Shown: positions 15,314 to 22,834, counted from the first letter of the stretch. The stretch is 23,986 bases of DNA from an uncultured Eubacteriales bacterium (GCA_910585875.1 CAJUIK010000025.1:1-23986); one strand, 5' to 3'. The notes: generated by a model from the sequence alone, not told the origin. Program-made: numbers and translations.

Positions 15314-16273
15314 TCAGCTGAACAGGGCGGAAACAGAGGCCTCGGCATAGATGCGCTTGATGGCCTCGGCAAAGACCTCGGCGGTGGACAGAACCTTGAT
15401 TTTCTCGCTCTGCTTGCTCTCCGGCAGGGGGATGGTGTCCAGCAGGACCACTTCTTGGATGACGCTGTCGTTGAGGCGCTGGATGGCCGGGCCGGACAAC
15501 ACGCCGTGGGTGGCGCAGGCGAACACCTCTTTGGCGCCGCCCCGCTCCACCAGGGCTTTGGCCGCGTTGCACAGGGTGCCGGCGGTGTCGATCATATCGT
15601 CGCCCAGGATGACGGTTTTGCCTTCCACGTTGCCGATGATGTTCATCACCTCGGATACGTTGGCCCGGGGACGGCGCTTATCCACAATGGCCATCGGCAG
15701 CTCCAGCTTGTCTGTAAATTTCCGGGAACGGGCCACGCTGCCCAAGTCGGGGGAGACCATGACCACGTCCGGGTTGCCGATGCCGAATTTCTTGGCGAAA
15801 TAGGAGATCAGCACAGAGGAGCCCAGCATATGATCCAGGGGGATGTTGAAAAAGCCCTGAATCTGGGAGGCGTGCAGATCCATCGTCAGCACCCGGTCGG
15901 CGCCGGCGGCGGTGATCAGGTCGGCCACCAGCTTGGCGGAGATGGGGTCCCGGGCCTTGGCCTTCCGGTCCTGCCGGCCATAGCCGAAATAAGGGACGAC
16001 GGCGGTGATGCGGCCGGCGGAGGCCCGGCGCAGGGCGTCGAATAGAATCAGCATTTCCATCAGATGGTCGTTCACCGGTTCGCAGGTGGATTGGATGACA
16101 AACACATCGGCGCCGCGGACGGATTCGTTGATGGAGACGGAAATCTCGCCGTCGGAAAACCGATTGATGTCGGCGTCGCCCAAGGGCACGCCCACCATGG
16201 TGCTGATGTCGGAGGCCAGCTTGGGGTTGGAGTTGCCGGCAAAGATTTTGATGCTGTTGCCATGAGGAATCAT
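15314..16273 (-). CDS. prs: Ribose-phosphate pyrophosphokinase (PRPP synthetase)
   Basis: A 319-residue class I PRPP synthetase, normal length. It makes PRPP from ribose 5-phosphate and ATP for nucleotide, histidine, tryptophan and NAD synthesis. Motifs: RFSDGEISV (38-46), the flexible catalytic loop KARDPISAK (106-114), DLHASQIQGFF (132-142, ATP/metal site), VSPDLGSVARSRK (173-185) and the PRPP loop VILGDDMIDTAGTL (221-234). The ATG at 16273 follows AAAAGGAGAG with suitable spacing. It lies between the GlmU-like gene and pth on the same strand, the standard Firmicutes arrangement, and is probably co-transcribed with them. Confidence 0.98.
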   Translation of the reverse strand: MIPHGNSIKIFAGNSNPKLASDISTMVGVPLGDADINRFSDGEISVSINESVRGADVFVIQSTCEPVNDHLMEMLILFDALRRASAGRITAVVPYFGYGRQDRKAKARDPISAKLVADLITAAGADRVLTMDLHASQIQGFFNIPLDHMLGSSVLISYFAKKFGIGNPDVVMVSPDLGSVARSRKFTDKLELPMAIVDKRRPRANVSEVMNIIGNVEGKTVILGDDMIDTAGTLCNAAKALVERGGAKEVFACATHGVLSGPAIQRLNDSVIQEVVLLDTIPLPESKQSEKIKVLSTAEVFAEAIKRIYAEASVSALFS

Positions 16274-16316
16274 AAGTCTCTCTCCTTTTCTGTCCTGTCG
16301 TCATTTGTATTGTATG

Positions 16317-16329
16317 GCCCCGGCGGGGC
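16317..16329 (-). other. Small hairpin between the glmU-like gene and prs
   Basis: Arms gcccc (16317-16321) and ggggc (16325-16329) around a 3-base loop in the 71-base gap. On the minus strand it is followed by an AT-rich CATACAATACAAAT. There is no T-tract, so it is more likely a stability or pausing element than a terminator. TACAAT may be a weak -10 for prs, but no -35 was found. Confidence 0.3.
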
Positions 16330-16344
16330 AAAATGCGCTTGGAA

Positions 16345-17508
16345 TTAGAGCAGGCCCCTTTCCCGGCGGCGGGCGACCCACTCCTCTTTGTTCACCTGGC
16401 GGGCCCGGGCCAAGGCCAGTGCCTGGGCGGGCACGTCTTCTGTGATGGTGGAGCCGGTGGCGATATAGGAATTTTCGCCCAGGTTGACCGGGGAAACCAG
16501 GTTGACGTTGGAGCCCACAAAACTGCCGGCGCCCACGGAGGATTGGTATTTTTTCTTGCCGTCGTAATTGCAGACGATGACGCCGCCGCCGATGTTGCTG
16601 CCCTCGCCAATCTGAACATCCCCCAGATAGGACAGGTGGGCTACTTTGACGCCGTTGGCCAGCTTGGCTTTTTTCAGCTCCACAAAAGTGCCCAGCCGGA
16701 CTTTTTCGCCGATATCGCAGCCGGGCCTCAGATAGGCGAAGGGGCCCACCGTCGTCCGGGCGCCGACGGCGCTTTCGACGACCTGGGAATTGTTGACGAC
16801 GGCGCCGCAGCCCACCACGCTGTCCACCACCATGGAATTGGGGCCCACCACGGCGGTGGCCTCGATGTGGCTGCGCCCATAGACAAAGCAGCCGGGCAAA
16901 ATCATGGCGCCGGGCTCGACGAGGGCGTCCGGCGAGATGTAGGCGGATTCCGGATCCATAATAGTCACGCCGGCCTCCATATGCGCCCGGTTGATCCTCT
17001 GGCGCAGCAGCTGCTGGCAGCGGTAAAGGTCCAGCCCGTTGGTTACGACGCAGCCGTCTTCCTCGGTCAGGGAAATTTCGGTCAGCATGGGCCCCAAATT
17101 CCGCAGCTCCTCCACCAGGGTGATCGGGTTGCCGCTGATCCGCAGCGTCACCTCTCGAGGGGCGAACAGGGCCATGGGGCGGTGGTTTTCGTCGGTCAGC
17201 AGGCCGCAGTTCTGATCCATCAGCTTGCCCAGGGTCCCCCGGGTCAGGGCGGGCAGGCGCTCAAAAAAGACCAAAACCCGGTCCGTCGGCGCCAGGGCGG
17301 CAAACAGGGAAGAGCCGCCGGAAAAATCCGTCTCAATCAGCTCCGCGTCTTCCCCGCATTCCGGGCAGGGCCGGCCCGCCAGATAGAGGGGGGAACAGCC
17401 GAAGGCCCGGGCCAGATTGGCCATATAGCAGCAAAGAGGCCGGGATAAAATATCCGCCTGGCTGGCAAAATCATCTTCACAATTGTAAATCAGAGCGCAT
17501 TGGCTCAT
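16345..17508 (-). CDS. GlmU-like protein: intact acetyltransferase, degenerate pyrophosphorylase domain
   Basis: A 387-residue protein shorter than bifunctional GlmU (about 455). The C-terminal left-handed beta-helix (from about 185) looks like active glucosamine-1-phosphate acetyltransferase: R261 (YLRPG), the catalytic-His equivalent H291 and Y294 (AHLSYLGD), and N314 in CNYDG. The linker LLRQRINRAHMEAGVTIMDP (168-187) is GlmU-typical. The first about 160 residues occupy the place of the uridyltransferase domain, but the nucleotide loop LAAGxGTRM is missing (LIYNCEDDFASQA there). Where GDVPLL is expected the sequence reads FFERLPAL (about 81-88). UTP transfer is therefore unlikely. Start ATG 17508 has CAGGAGG 8 bases upstream; an ATG at 17529 lies upstream of that site and is rejected. 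It heads the prs-pth-mfd block. Confidence 0.86.
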   Translation of the reverse strand: MSQCALIYNCEDDFASQADILSRPLCCYMANLARAFGCSPLYLAGRPCPECGEDAELIETDFSGGSSLFAALAPTDRVLVFFERLPALTRGTLGKLMDQNCGLLTDENHRPMALFAPREVTLRISGNPITLVEELRNLGPMLTEISLTEEDGCVVTNGLDLYRCQQLLRQRINRAHMEAGVTIMDPESAYISPDALVEPGAMILPGCFVYGRSHIEATAVVGPNSMVVDSVVGCGAVVNNSQVVESAVGARTTVGPFAYLRPGCDIGEKVRLGTFVELKKAKLANGVKVAHLSYLGDVQIGEGSNIGGGVIVCNYDGKKKYQSSVGAGSFVGSNVNLVSPVNLGENSYIATGSTITEDVPAQALALARARQVNKEEWVARRRERGLL

Positions 17509-17594
17509 AAAAAAACGCCTCCTGAACACAGTTTTGGCGATATACGCAAGGGAGAGCCTATGCCGCTCAAGCGGCGGGGCTTCCAGGGAACTCT

Positions 17595-17603
17595 ATTATA
17601 GCA
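17595..17603 (-). promoter_or_regulatory. Extended -10 promoter for the glmU-like/prs/pth/mfd block
   Basis: On the minus strand TGC-TATAAT forms an extended -10 (TATAAT at 17595-17600). No good -35 hexamer is seen, which an extended -10 can tolerate. It lies about 87 bases upstream of the GlmU-like start. Confidence 0.55.
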
Positions 17604-17648
17604 GATTGGAAGGGGAAAATCACCTCCCTTTGGCGAAAAAGATAAATC

Positions 17649-17677
17649 TTTACCCCAGGGGAGAAAACAAGTATAAT
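17649..17677 (+). promoter_or_regulatory. Promoter for the DnaD-fusion gene
   Basis: -35 TTTACC (17649-17654), a 17-base spacer and perfect -10 TATAAT (17672-17677). It is divergent from the extended -10 at 17595-17603, so both promoters share a 253-base region. Confidence 0.65.
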
Positions 17678-17761
17678 AAAATGCGGAAGCGACGGTTTTG
17701 AAATCCGCGGCTCGGCGGAAGCCGATTCCGCCGCAAACGCCGATGAAAGGGGCTGACGATC

Positions 17762-18994
17762 ATGGAGCCGATTCTTCGGATCAAACAGGATATTCGCCAG
17801 GCGGCGCGGCAGACGGCAGCTGTCAAAGACCCGGACGCCGCCCTGCTTTTTTGTTATGTGGCGGCCTGCGGCGGCAGCTGCGCCCTGCCGCCGCCTCAGC
17901 AGCTGAATATGGACGAGGCCCGGCTGCAAAAAGCCCGAAATCTGCTGGTGCTCTATAATATCTGCGCCGACAGCCAAGGGCCCCAAAAGCCTCGGAAGGA
18001 GCTGGAATACGACCCGACGGAGCTCAAGCAGGCCCGGGCCGGCGACGAGGCGTTTTCCGGCCTTTGCCAATACTATGAGAGCGCCTTGGGCCGCGTGATG
18101 CGCAAAAGCGAGCTGGAAATCCTCTATTCGGTTTACAGCGGCCTGGGGATGCCAGCCGAAGCGCTGATGCTGCTGGTCAATTACTGCGCCGGCCGGGATA
18201 GGCTGACTCCCCGTTTTTTTGAAAAAGAAGCCTACCAATGGAGCCGGGACGGGGTGGAAACCTACGCCCAGGCGGAGCAATATTTGGCCAATTTGCAGCA
18301 GCGCTTTTCCCGCCAAGGGGAGATTATGCGTCTGCTGGGCATCCGAGACAGGCGGCTTGCGGAGAGCGAGCGGCAGATGGTGGACAAATGGATCGACTAT
18401 GGTTATGACGCCGATTTGATCGCCTTGGCCTACGACCGGACGGCCCTGCGCACCGGCGGGCTGAAATGGGCCTATCTGGACAGCATATTGGAGAGCTGGC
18501 GGGCCGCCGGGTACAAAAGCCGAGCCGATGTGGAGGCCAATGAGGGCAAGCCGCCGGCCAGGCAGGATCCGAGCGATCCCTCCCTCCGCCGGGGCGAATT
18601 TGAAAGCGGCGTGGCGGCCGCCGTCTCCAAGCAATATGAGCGCAAGCGGATGCAGCGGGAGCAGATTCGGCAGGCCCGGCTGGAGGATTTGCGGAAGCGG
18701 AACCCATCCTTTGCGGAAAACGAAAAGGCGCTGCGCCTTTGCGCCAGCCGGACGGCCCGGGCCGCTGCGGGCGAGGACCAAAAAGAGGTAGATCGGCTGC
18801 GGCAGGAGAACCAGCGGCTGCTGGCCGTCCGGGCCGCCCTGCTCCAGGGCCTTGGCCATGACGAAGCCTATCTGAACCCGCCGCCGGATTGCCCCAAATG
18901 CCAGGATCAGGGTTATATCGGCGCCGAAATGTGCTCTTGCTTCCGGGAAGCCTGCCGGCAAGAGCAGGCCCGGCAGCAGGGCGGGAGACGATGA
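17762..18994 (+). CDS. DnaD-domain replication protein fused to a DnaI/DnaC-type N-terminal zinc domain
   Basis: A 410-residue protein. Residues about 25-70 look like the winged helix of DnaD-type initiators. Two DnaD-like repeats follow: about 101-175 (YYESALGRVMRKSELEILYSV) and about 186-258 (LAESERQMVDKWIDYGYDAD, ending YLDSILESWRAAGYKSRADV). Residues about 285-405 match the N-terminal region of DnaI/DnaC-like helicase loaders: a coiled-coil helical part (EDLRKRNPSFAENEKAL; QENQRLLAVRAALL) and a zinc module CPKC-QDQGYI-CSC (C377, C380, C391, C393). The AAA+ ATPase part of a loader is absent; the protein ends soon after the zinc site, and the next frame encodes an unrelated membrane protein. 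Probable role: helicase loading at replication start or restart. ATG follows AAAGGGG. Confidence 0.85.
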   Translation: MEPILRIKQDIRQAARQTAAVKDPDAALLFCYVAACGGSCALPPPQQLNMDEARLQKARNLLVLYNICADSQGPQKPRKELEYDPTELKQARAGDEAFSGLCQYYESALGRVMRKSELEILYSVYSGLGMPAEALMLLVNYCAGRDRLTPRFFEKEAYQWSRDGVETYAQAEQYLANLQQRFSRQGEIMRLLGIRDRRLAESERQMVDKWIDYGYDADLIALAYDRTALRTGGLKWAYLDSILESWRAAGYKSRADVEANEGKPPARQDPSDPSLRRGEFESGVAAAVSKQYERKRMQREQIRQARLEDLRKRNPSFAENEKALRLCASRTARAAAGEDQKEVDRLRQENQRLLAVRAALLQGLGHDEAYLNPPPDCPKCQDQGYIGAEMCSCFREACRQEQARQQGGRR

Positions 18995-18995
18995 G

Positions 18996-19481
18996 GTGCG
19001 TTTAGGCTTTTCTTATGTGGGCTTTTGTATGCTGGCGGCCCTGTTTGTCCCCAATCTTTTGTGGACAAAGCGCAAGCCCCAGGGATATGATCGGCAGGCG
19101 GCCCAGGAAAACCGGGTTTTGCAGGGGTTGGAACGGGTCGGGCAAGTCTTTGTCACTGCGCTGAGCCTGATTTTTGAGGATTTCAATCTCCGCCCCTGGC
19201 AGCCCTGGAACCTCTGGCTGCTGGGGGCGGCGGCGCTGATGTTGCTTTATGAGCTGTATTGGGTTTGTTATTTCCGCAGCCCTCGGACTTTGGAGGATTT
19301 TTATTCCAACTTCTGCGGCGTCCCGCTGGCTGGCGCCACGCTGCCTGTGGCGGCCTTTTGCCTGCTGGCAGTATACGGAAAAAACCCCTTATTGGGCGGC
19401 GCTGCAGCTCTGTTGGGCGTCGGCCATATTGGCGTTCATTGGGAAGCCAAGAGGAGGATAGACGCCCGCAAAGAAGGATAA
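18996..19481 (+). CDS. Small polytopic membrane protein of unknown function
   Basis: I do not recognise a named family. The 161-residue product has about five hydrophobic segments (about 5-22, 46-62, 72-92, 108-127, 130-147) and a basic C-terminus (EAKRRIDARKEG), consistent with an inner-membrane protein with a cytoplasmic tail. The GTG start lies 1 base after the stop of the DnaD-fusion gene, with a weak GGGAG about 9 bases upstream, so translation is probably coupled. The next in-frame start is well inside the first membrane segment. The first of three hairpin repeats begins 47 bases after its stop. Confidence 0.72.
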   Translation: MRLGFSYVGFCMLAALFVPNLLWTKRKPQGYDRQAAQENRVLQGLERVGQVFVTALSLIFEDFNLRPWQPWNLWLLGAAALMLLYELYWVCYFRSPRTLEDFYSNFCGVPLAGATLPVAAFCLLAVYGKNPLLGGAAALLGVGHIGVHWEAKRRIDARKEG

Positions 19482-19528
19482 AAAACCGGCAAGTATATCC
19501 ATATCGGCAGGGAACAGACGTCAAACAA

Positions 19529-19629
19529 AGCGCCCGCAGCCGGAACCTGCTTTCAGGTTCTGGCTGCGGGCGCGAATGTTGATTCAACCTGAAAGCCAAA
19601 ACGGGACACGGCCGTCGGGCCGCCCCGAC
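19529..19629 (+). repeat. Hairpin repeat, copy A
   Basis: First of three same-orientation copies of a roughly 100-bp intergenic repeat. It starts with a 19-bp hairpin (arms 19531-19549 and 19554-19572, one G-T wobble, 4-base loop). A spacer with gaatgttgattcaacctg follows, and then the invariant tail acggccgtcgggccgcc-ccgac. The tail holds its own small hairpin (gtcggg/cccgac on the minus strand). It lies 3' of the membrane-protein gene. There is no transposase and no open frame of note. Confidence 0.85.
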
Positions 19630-19648
19630 GCCAGCGGCTTTTCTGCAA

Positions 19649-19748
19649 AAAGCCCGCAACCGGAGCTTTTGAGCAGCCCCGGCTGCGGGTGCGAATGTTG
19701 ATTCAACCTGAAAGTCAGAACGGGTTACGGCCGTCGGGCCGCCCCGAC
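19649..19748 (+). repeat. Hairpin repeat, copy B
   Basis: Second copy, about 20 bases after copy A; a small hairpin (ggctttt/aaaagcc) lies between them. Arms cccgcaaccgg and ccggctgcggg pair with one mismatch. The spacer shares gcgaatgttgattcaacc with copy A, and the tail is identical. Its last base (19748) is the first base (complement of the stop's last base) of the minus-strand TAG stop of the M20 peptidase gene, so the repeat abuts that gene directly. Confidence 0.85.
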
Positions 19749-21118
19749 TAAAGGTTTTGATAGTCCAGGGTGATGGTGCCGTCTTCGTTGGCGGTAACGG
19801 CCTTCTTGTCCAGGAAAATTTTGTCTACAGCGGCAAAATAGTCCTTCTTGTCCGGGTAAAGCAGGTCGGCCTCGGCGATGACCTTTTTGCCCAGGGCGGC
19901 GTCGTTGGCCAGCAGAGCTTCGGCCATCAGCACCTGATACTGGGCGGAAACCACCAGGGCGTTCTCCGGGTCGCTGATGCAGTAGTCGGAGCCATGGCCC
20001 ACGCCGGAAGCGCCGGAAGCATAGGGCTGGACGGTGGGCATTACGCAGGAAACGTCGCCCATATCAGTGCACCCGGTGCCCCACTTGGTATCTTCCTGGA
20101 TGTAATCCTCGCCAAAGGCCTCCTTGACCACGTCCACAGTGATCTGATAGAGGTTTTTGTCGTTATACAGCGGGCAGTAGCCAGGATAATCCTGCAAATG
20201 CACGTTGGCGCCCATGGCGGCGGCGGAAGAGGCCAGCGCACGGTTGATGCGGTTGTTGGCGGAGACAATGGCTTCGATGCTGGCGCCGCGGACATAGCTT
20301 TCCACGCGCACGTCGTTGGGAATGGCGTTGACGGCGCCGCCGCCCCGGGTGACAATCGGATGGAAGCGGATGTAATCCTTCTCCTGGAAGGTTTCCCGCA
20401 GGGCGTTGACGGCGTTCAGGCCCAAGTTGGCGGCGTACAGGGCGTTGACGCCCAGATGGGGAGCGCCGCCGGCATGGGAGGAAACGCCTTCGTAATCGAT
20501 GTTCTTAGTCAGGCAGCCGTTGTTGCCGACGCCGACGCCGATGCCCTTCTTCTCGCCGTTGGAGGTGTGAACCAGCAGAGCGATATCGCAATCATCCATA
20601 AAGCCGCGGTACATGAACTCCACTTTGCCGCCGAAATACTTGATGATTCCCTTTTCGCGCAGGCCGGCCCGGTAGCCGATTTCAATCAGTTCCTCGGCAG
20701 GCACGGCCATCAGGCGGATAGAGCCGCTCATGCCGTCCAGAGCGCCGGGCTGCTTCAGGGCGGCGGCGATGCCCAGCAGGGCGGCGGATTGGGCGTGATG
20801 GCCGCAGGCATGGACAAAACCGGTTTCCGGGTCGCACTCGGGGTGAGTGGCCACAATCAGGCTGTCCAGCTCGCCCATGATCAGCAGCTTGGGGCCGGGA
20901 CGGCCGGTGTCCAGGTCGGTGTAAAAGCCCGGGATATTGCCGGCTTCCACCAGCTCATAGCCCAGCTTCTTATATTCTTCGGCCAGATATTCGTGGGTCT
21001 TCCACTCCCGGTAGCCGGTCTCCGGGTGTTTCCAGATATGGCGCTCGGCGGCGAACATCAGGTCCCGCTGGCCAGCCACCAGGTCCTTCAGTTTGGCGAT
21101 GCGTTCTTGATTCAGCAT
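19748..21118 (-). CDS. M20 family metallopeptidase/amidohydrolase, AbgB-like
   Basis: A 456-residue M20 enzyme of the type that hydrolyses acyl- or aminobenzoyl-amino acid bonds; p-aminobenzoyl-glutamate hydrolase subunit B is the closest pattern I recognise. Visible: GELDSL (82-87), HACGHH (103-108, metal ligands), PAEE (140-143, general base region), SSHAGGAPHLGVNAL in the dimerisation domain and a final GVGHGSDYC-type metal-binding segment. Cytosolic; the substrate is unknown. The ATG follows AAAAAGGAGAGG. An extended -10 promoter lies upstream and a repeat copy touches its stop. It differs clearly from the truncated M20 gene at 1-384 (HACGHD type). Catalytic motifs look intact. Confidence 0.92.
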   Translation of the reverse strand: MLNQERIAKLKDLVAGQRDLMFAAERHIWKHPETGYREWKTHEYLAEEYKKLGYELVEAGNIPGFYTDLDTGRPGPKLLIMGELDSLIVATHPECDPETGFVHACGHHAQSAALLGIAAALKQPGALDGMSGSIRLMAVPAEELIEIGYRAGLREKGIIKYFGGKVEFMYRGFMDDCDIALLVHTSNGEKKGIGVGVGNNGCLTKNIDYEGVSSHAGGAPHLGVNALYAANLGLNAVNALRETFQEKDYIRFHPIVTRGGGAVNAIPNDVRVESYVRGASIEAIVSANNRINRALASSAAAMGANVHLQDYPGYCPLYNDKNLYQITVDVVKEAFGEDYIQEDTKWGTGCTDMGDVSCVMPTVQPYASGASGVGHGSDYCISDPENALVVSAQYQVLMAEALLANDAALGKKVIAEADLLYPDKKDYFAAVDKIFLDKKAVTANEDGTITLDYQNL

Positions 21119-21178
21119 TTTTAACCCTCTCCTTTTTGCTGCTTGGCAGCAGTTCAGTTTCGGATACGCGTTGTTTCT

Positions 21179-21187
21179 ATTATATCA
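21179..21187 (-). promoter_or_regulatory. Extended -10 promoter of the M20 peptidase gene
   Basis: On the minus strand TGA-TATAAT (TATAAT at 21179-21184) is an extended -10 box about 60 bases upstream of the start codon. A matching -35 is not evident. Confidence 0.6.
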
Positions 21188-21289
21188 GACCTTATGCCAA
21201 AGAGAAAGGAGCCTGGCCCAAATTCCCTTTGTGAGAAATGGAGAAAATCCGCCTCTATTTTTGTGCAACTTGCCGGATTGCGGAAACCA

Positions 21290-21307
21290 GGCGGATATTT
21301 ATCCGCC
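21290..21307 (-). terminator. Hairpin overlapping the stop codon of the downstream paralog
   Basis: Perfect inverted repeat ggcggat (21290-21296) / atccgcc (21301-21307) with a 4-base loop that contains part of the TAA stop of the gene ending at 21299. The same GGCGGAT heptad recurs about 40 bases further on (minus strand, 21248-21254), so alternative pairing is possible. There is no direct T-tract; moderate support only. Confidence 0.4.
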
Positions 21308-21958
21308 ATGGATGAGAGAATAAAGCTCTGGAGCCTCTAACCGACACACGATTGGCTGAAAAGAAGAATCAGAAGAGGATTGAAATTTGAGAATGCCATA
21401 AGAGGAATGAATATAAAAGATATGTAAATAGTAGGTTTTTGAAGTGTCGTCCGGGTTGTTCAACACGATCAATAATCGCGGATACATGGTATAATGAGAT
21501 TCCAATGGGCGAAGCGCCGAATAGGGAACACAGGTAGAATAGGTTTCTTCTTCTAATATGCGGTTTAATAATTCGATTTGATGGGTTGTCAGGCTTTCGC
21601 TGTCGAAATCACGGATTAAGGAAGCCTCTTTGATAGAGGCGTTGGCTGAAATATTGCTGTCGACGGCTTCTCTTATGGTTCCCTGCTCGCTTTCTGTTAA
21701 CACAGGAAACATCAGAATAATCCAGAAAAGAAAAAGGAATATCGGGGCAAAAAAAGCAGAGAAACCTTTGAGGTGATGTTTTGCCTTAAAAATAACGCCC
21801 AAAACAATAAAAACAAGTGAAAAAAACAACAAAATTAGATCAATTGAAGAGCAAACGCTTTGAACAGAGCCCCATATGCCGTGCAAATGACGACGAAACA
21901 AAGACGCGAAGATGAGACAAAGGGAGGAAAAAAAGGAACATAACTTATTTATTTTCAT
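21299..21958 (-). CDS. AT-rich paralogous membrane protein, copy 2 (unknown function)
   Basis: I do not recognise a family. The 219-residue product has hydrophobic segments at about 5-21, 40-57 and 66-87 and then a predicted extracytoplasmic domain. It aligns by eye with the neighbouring 236-residue protein: EAVDSNISANASIKEA against EAIDRQISPEATIKKA, YSTCVP against YSNCAP, NPDDTSKTYYL against NPEDSSKTYYL, SSYGILKFQSSSD against PQYGVLEFYTSSD, and APELY against SPELY. Start: the frame is open upstream to 22222, but that part overlaps the other paralog. ATG 21958 follows GTGAGG with 6 bases of spacing and opens with a signal-anchor-like stretch. The region is visibly AT-richer than the flanking genes, suggesting foreign origin. 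Confidence 0.68.
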   Translation of the reverse strand: MKINKLCSFFSSLCLIFASLFRRHLHGIWGSVQSVCSSIDLILLFFSLVFIVLGVIFKAKHHLKGFSAFFAPIFLFLFWIILMFPVLTESEQGTIREAVDSNISANASIKEASLIRDFDSESLTTHQIELLNRILEEETYSTCVPYSALRPLESHYTMYPRLLIVLNNPDDTSKTYYLHIFYIHSSYGILKFQSSSDSSFQPIVCRLEAPELYSLIHGG

Positions 21959-22023
21959 TTGACGCCTCACATAACAAGGAGGGATGATACAATCCCTTTC
22001 CGATTTTCTAACGCGATATCCAA

Positions 22024-22063
22024 TGTCTTCCTTGCATGACCTCTGTCTTCCTTGCATGACCTC
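22024..22063. repeat. Perfect 20-bp tandem duplication
   Basis: The 20-mer beginning tgtcttccttgcatga is repeated exactly, head to tail (22024-22043 and 22044-22063), in the gap between the two paralogs. It looks like a recent slippage or duplication event and lies 5' of copy 2. Confidence 0.95.
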
Positions 22064-22106
22064 TTTTGGCGAACCCATAGAGGATACAATTTTTACAAAA
22101 CTCCCA

Positions 22107-22817
22107 TCATTGGTCCATGTGATTTTGGATGAAATCATAGAGTTCCGGGGATTTGATTTGGCATAAAATTGGGTTGTAGTGGTTTGAGTAGTCGGAAGAG
22201 GTATAGAATTCCAGAACACCATATTGAGGAGCGTCGCAATAACAATCTAAATAATAGGTCTTTGAGGAGTCTTCTGGGTTTTGAAATGTCAGTTGGAGAG
22301 TAGGCATCATGAAATAGAATAGTTCTTCCCGCTGAAAAATTTCATTGGGGGCGCAGTTGGAATAGGCGCAGGTTTCCAGGATAGCTTCCAACTGTTCTAT
22401 CTGCTGGGGTGAAAGTTCTGTATAAGCAGGGACCCCTGTATCAGATGACATTAGTATAACGCCCGCTTTTTTGATGGTCGCTTCGGGAGAAATCTGGCGA
22501 TCAATGGCTTCTGCCAAGGCGCCAGTTTCATAATTGCGCAGAATCGTTCCGCCTTGCCAGGCAAAACAGCACAGCAAGGCGACAAAGGGGAGCCAAAAAA
22601 GGGCGGATTTCTTTTTACCGCTGCCTACCCGACAGATTCCGCCCAGAAGGGCCAGGAAACCTGCGGCAAAGAACAGAAAACAATCCAATTGGCACACAAC
22701 AAGGCGCACGCCCCAAAAAATTTCCTCTGCTCGCTGCTGGTTTTTGAATATGCCCATTAGGCAGAAAAACATTACGGCAAGGCAGAACCAAGAAAGGCCG
22801 GACAAGATTTTTTTCAT
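22107..22817 (-). CDS. AT-rich paralogous membrane protein, copy 1 (unknown function)
   Basis: A 236-residue product with hydrophobic segments near residues 5-22, 41-60 and 71-88, then a likely extracytoplasmic domain of about 145 residues with cysteines at 150, 155, 192, 194 and 219. It is a paralog of the next gene on the same strand (shared IS.EA.IK.A, YS.C.P, NP-D-SKTYYL, YG.LEF, PELY features). Start: ATG 22817 follows AAAGGAG by 6 bases; the frame extends to 22889 but that part overlaps the terminator-like leader. The stop lies 148 bases before copy 2. A promoter and a hairpin with a T-tract lie upstream, suggesting leader control. Function unknown; no enzymatic motif is visible. Confidence 0.72.
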   Translation of the reverse strand: MKKILSGLSWFCLAVMFFCLMGIFKNQQRAEEIFWGVRLVVCQLDCFLFFAAGFLALLGGICRVGSGKKKSALFWLPFVALLCCFAWQGGTILRNYETGALAEAIDRQISPEATIKKAGVILMSSDTGVPAYTELSPQQIEQLEAILETCAYSNCAPNEIFQREELFYFMMPTLQLTFQNPEDSSKTYYLDCYCDAPQYGVLEFYTSSDYSNHYNPILCQIKSPELYDFIQNHMDQ

Positions 22818-22834
22818 AAAACGCTCCTTTACAA

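Noticed and set aside
17567..18961. A 464-codon minus-strand frame opposite the DnaD-fusion gene, and similar frames at 13217-14389 and 11468-12490 opposite mfd and 16333-17448 opposite the GlmU-like gene
   Set aside because: All lie antisense to genes with clear family motifs and have biased, low-information composition.
19757..21124. A 455-codon plus-strand frame opposite the M20 peptidase
   Set aside because: Shadow of the peptidase codon pattern. Gly/Val/Ala/Gln repeats, no ribosome binding site, no recognisable domain.
21959..22222. N-terminal extension of paralog copy 2
   Set aside because: It lies over the end of copy 1 and the tandem duplication and has no paralog match. ATG 21958 has its own ribosome binding site and begins at the conserved membrane segment.
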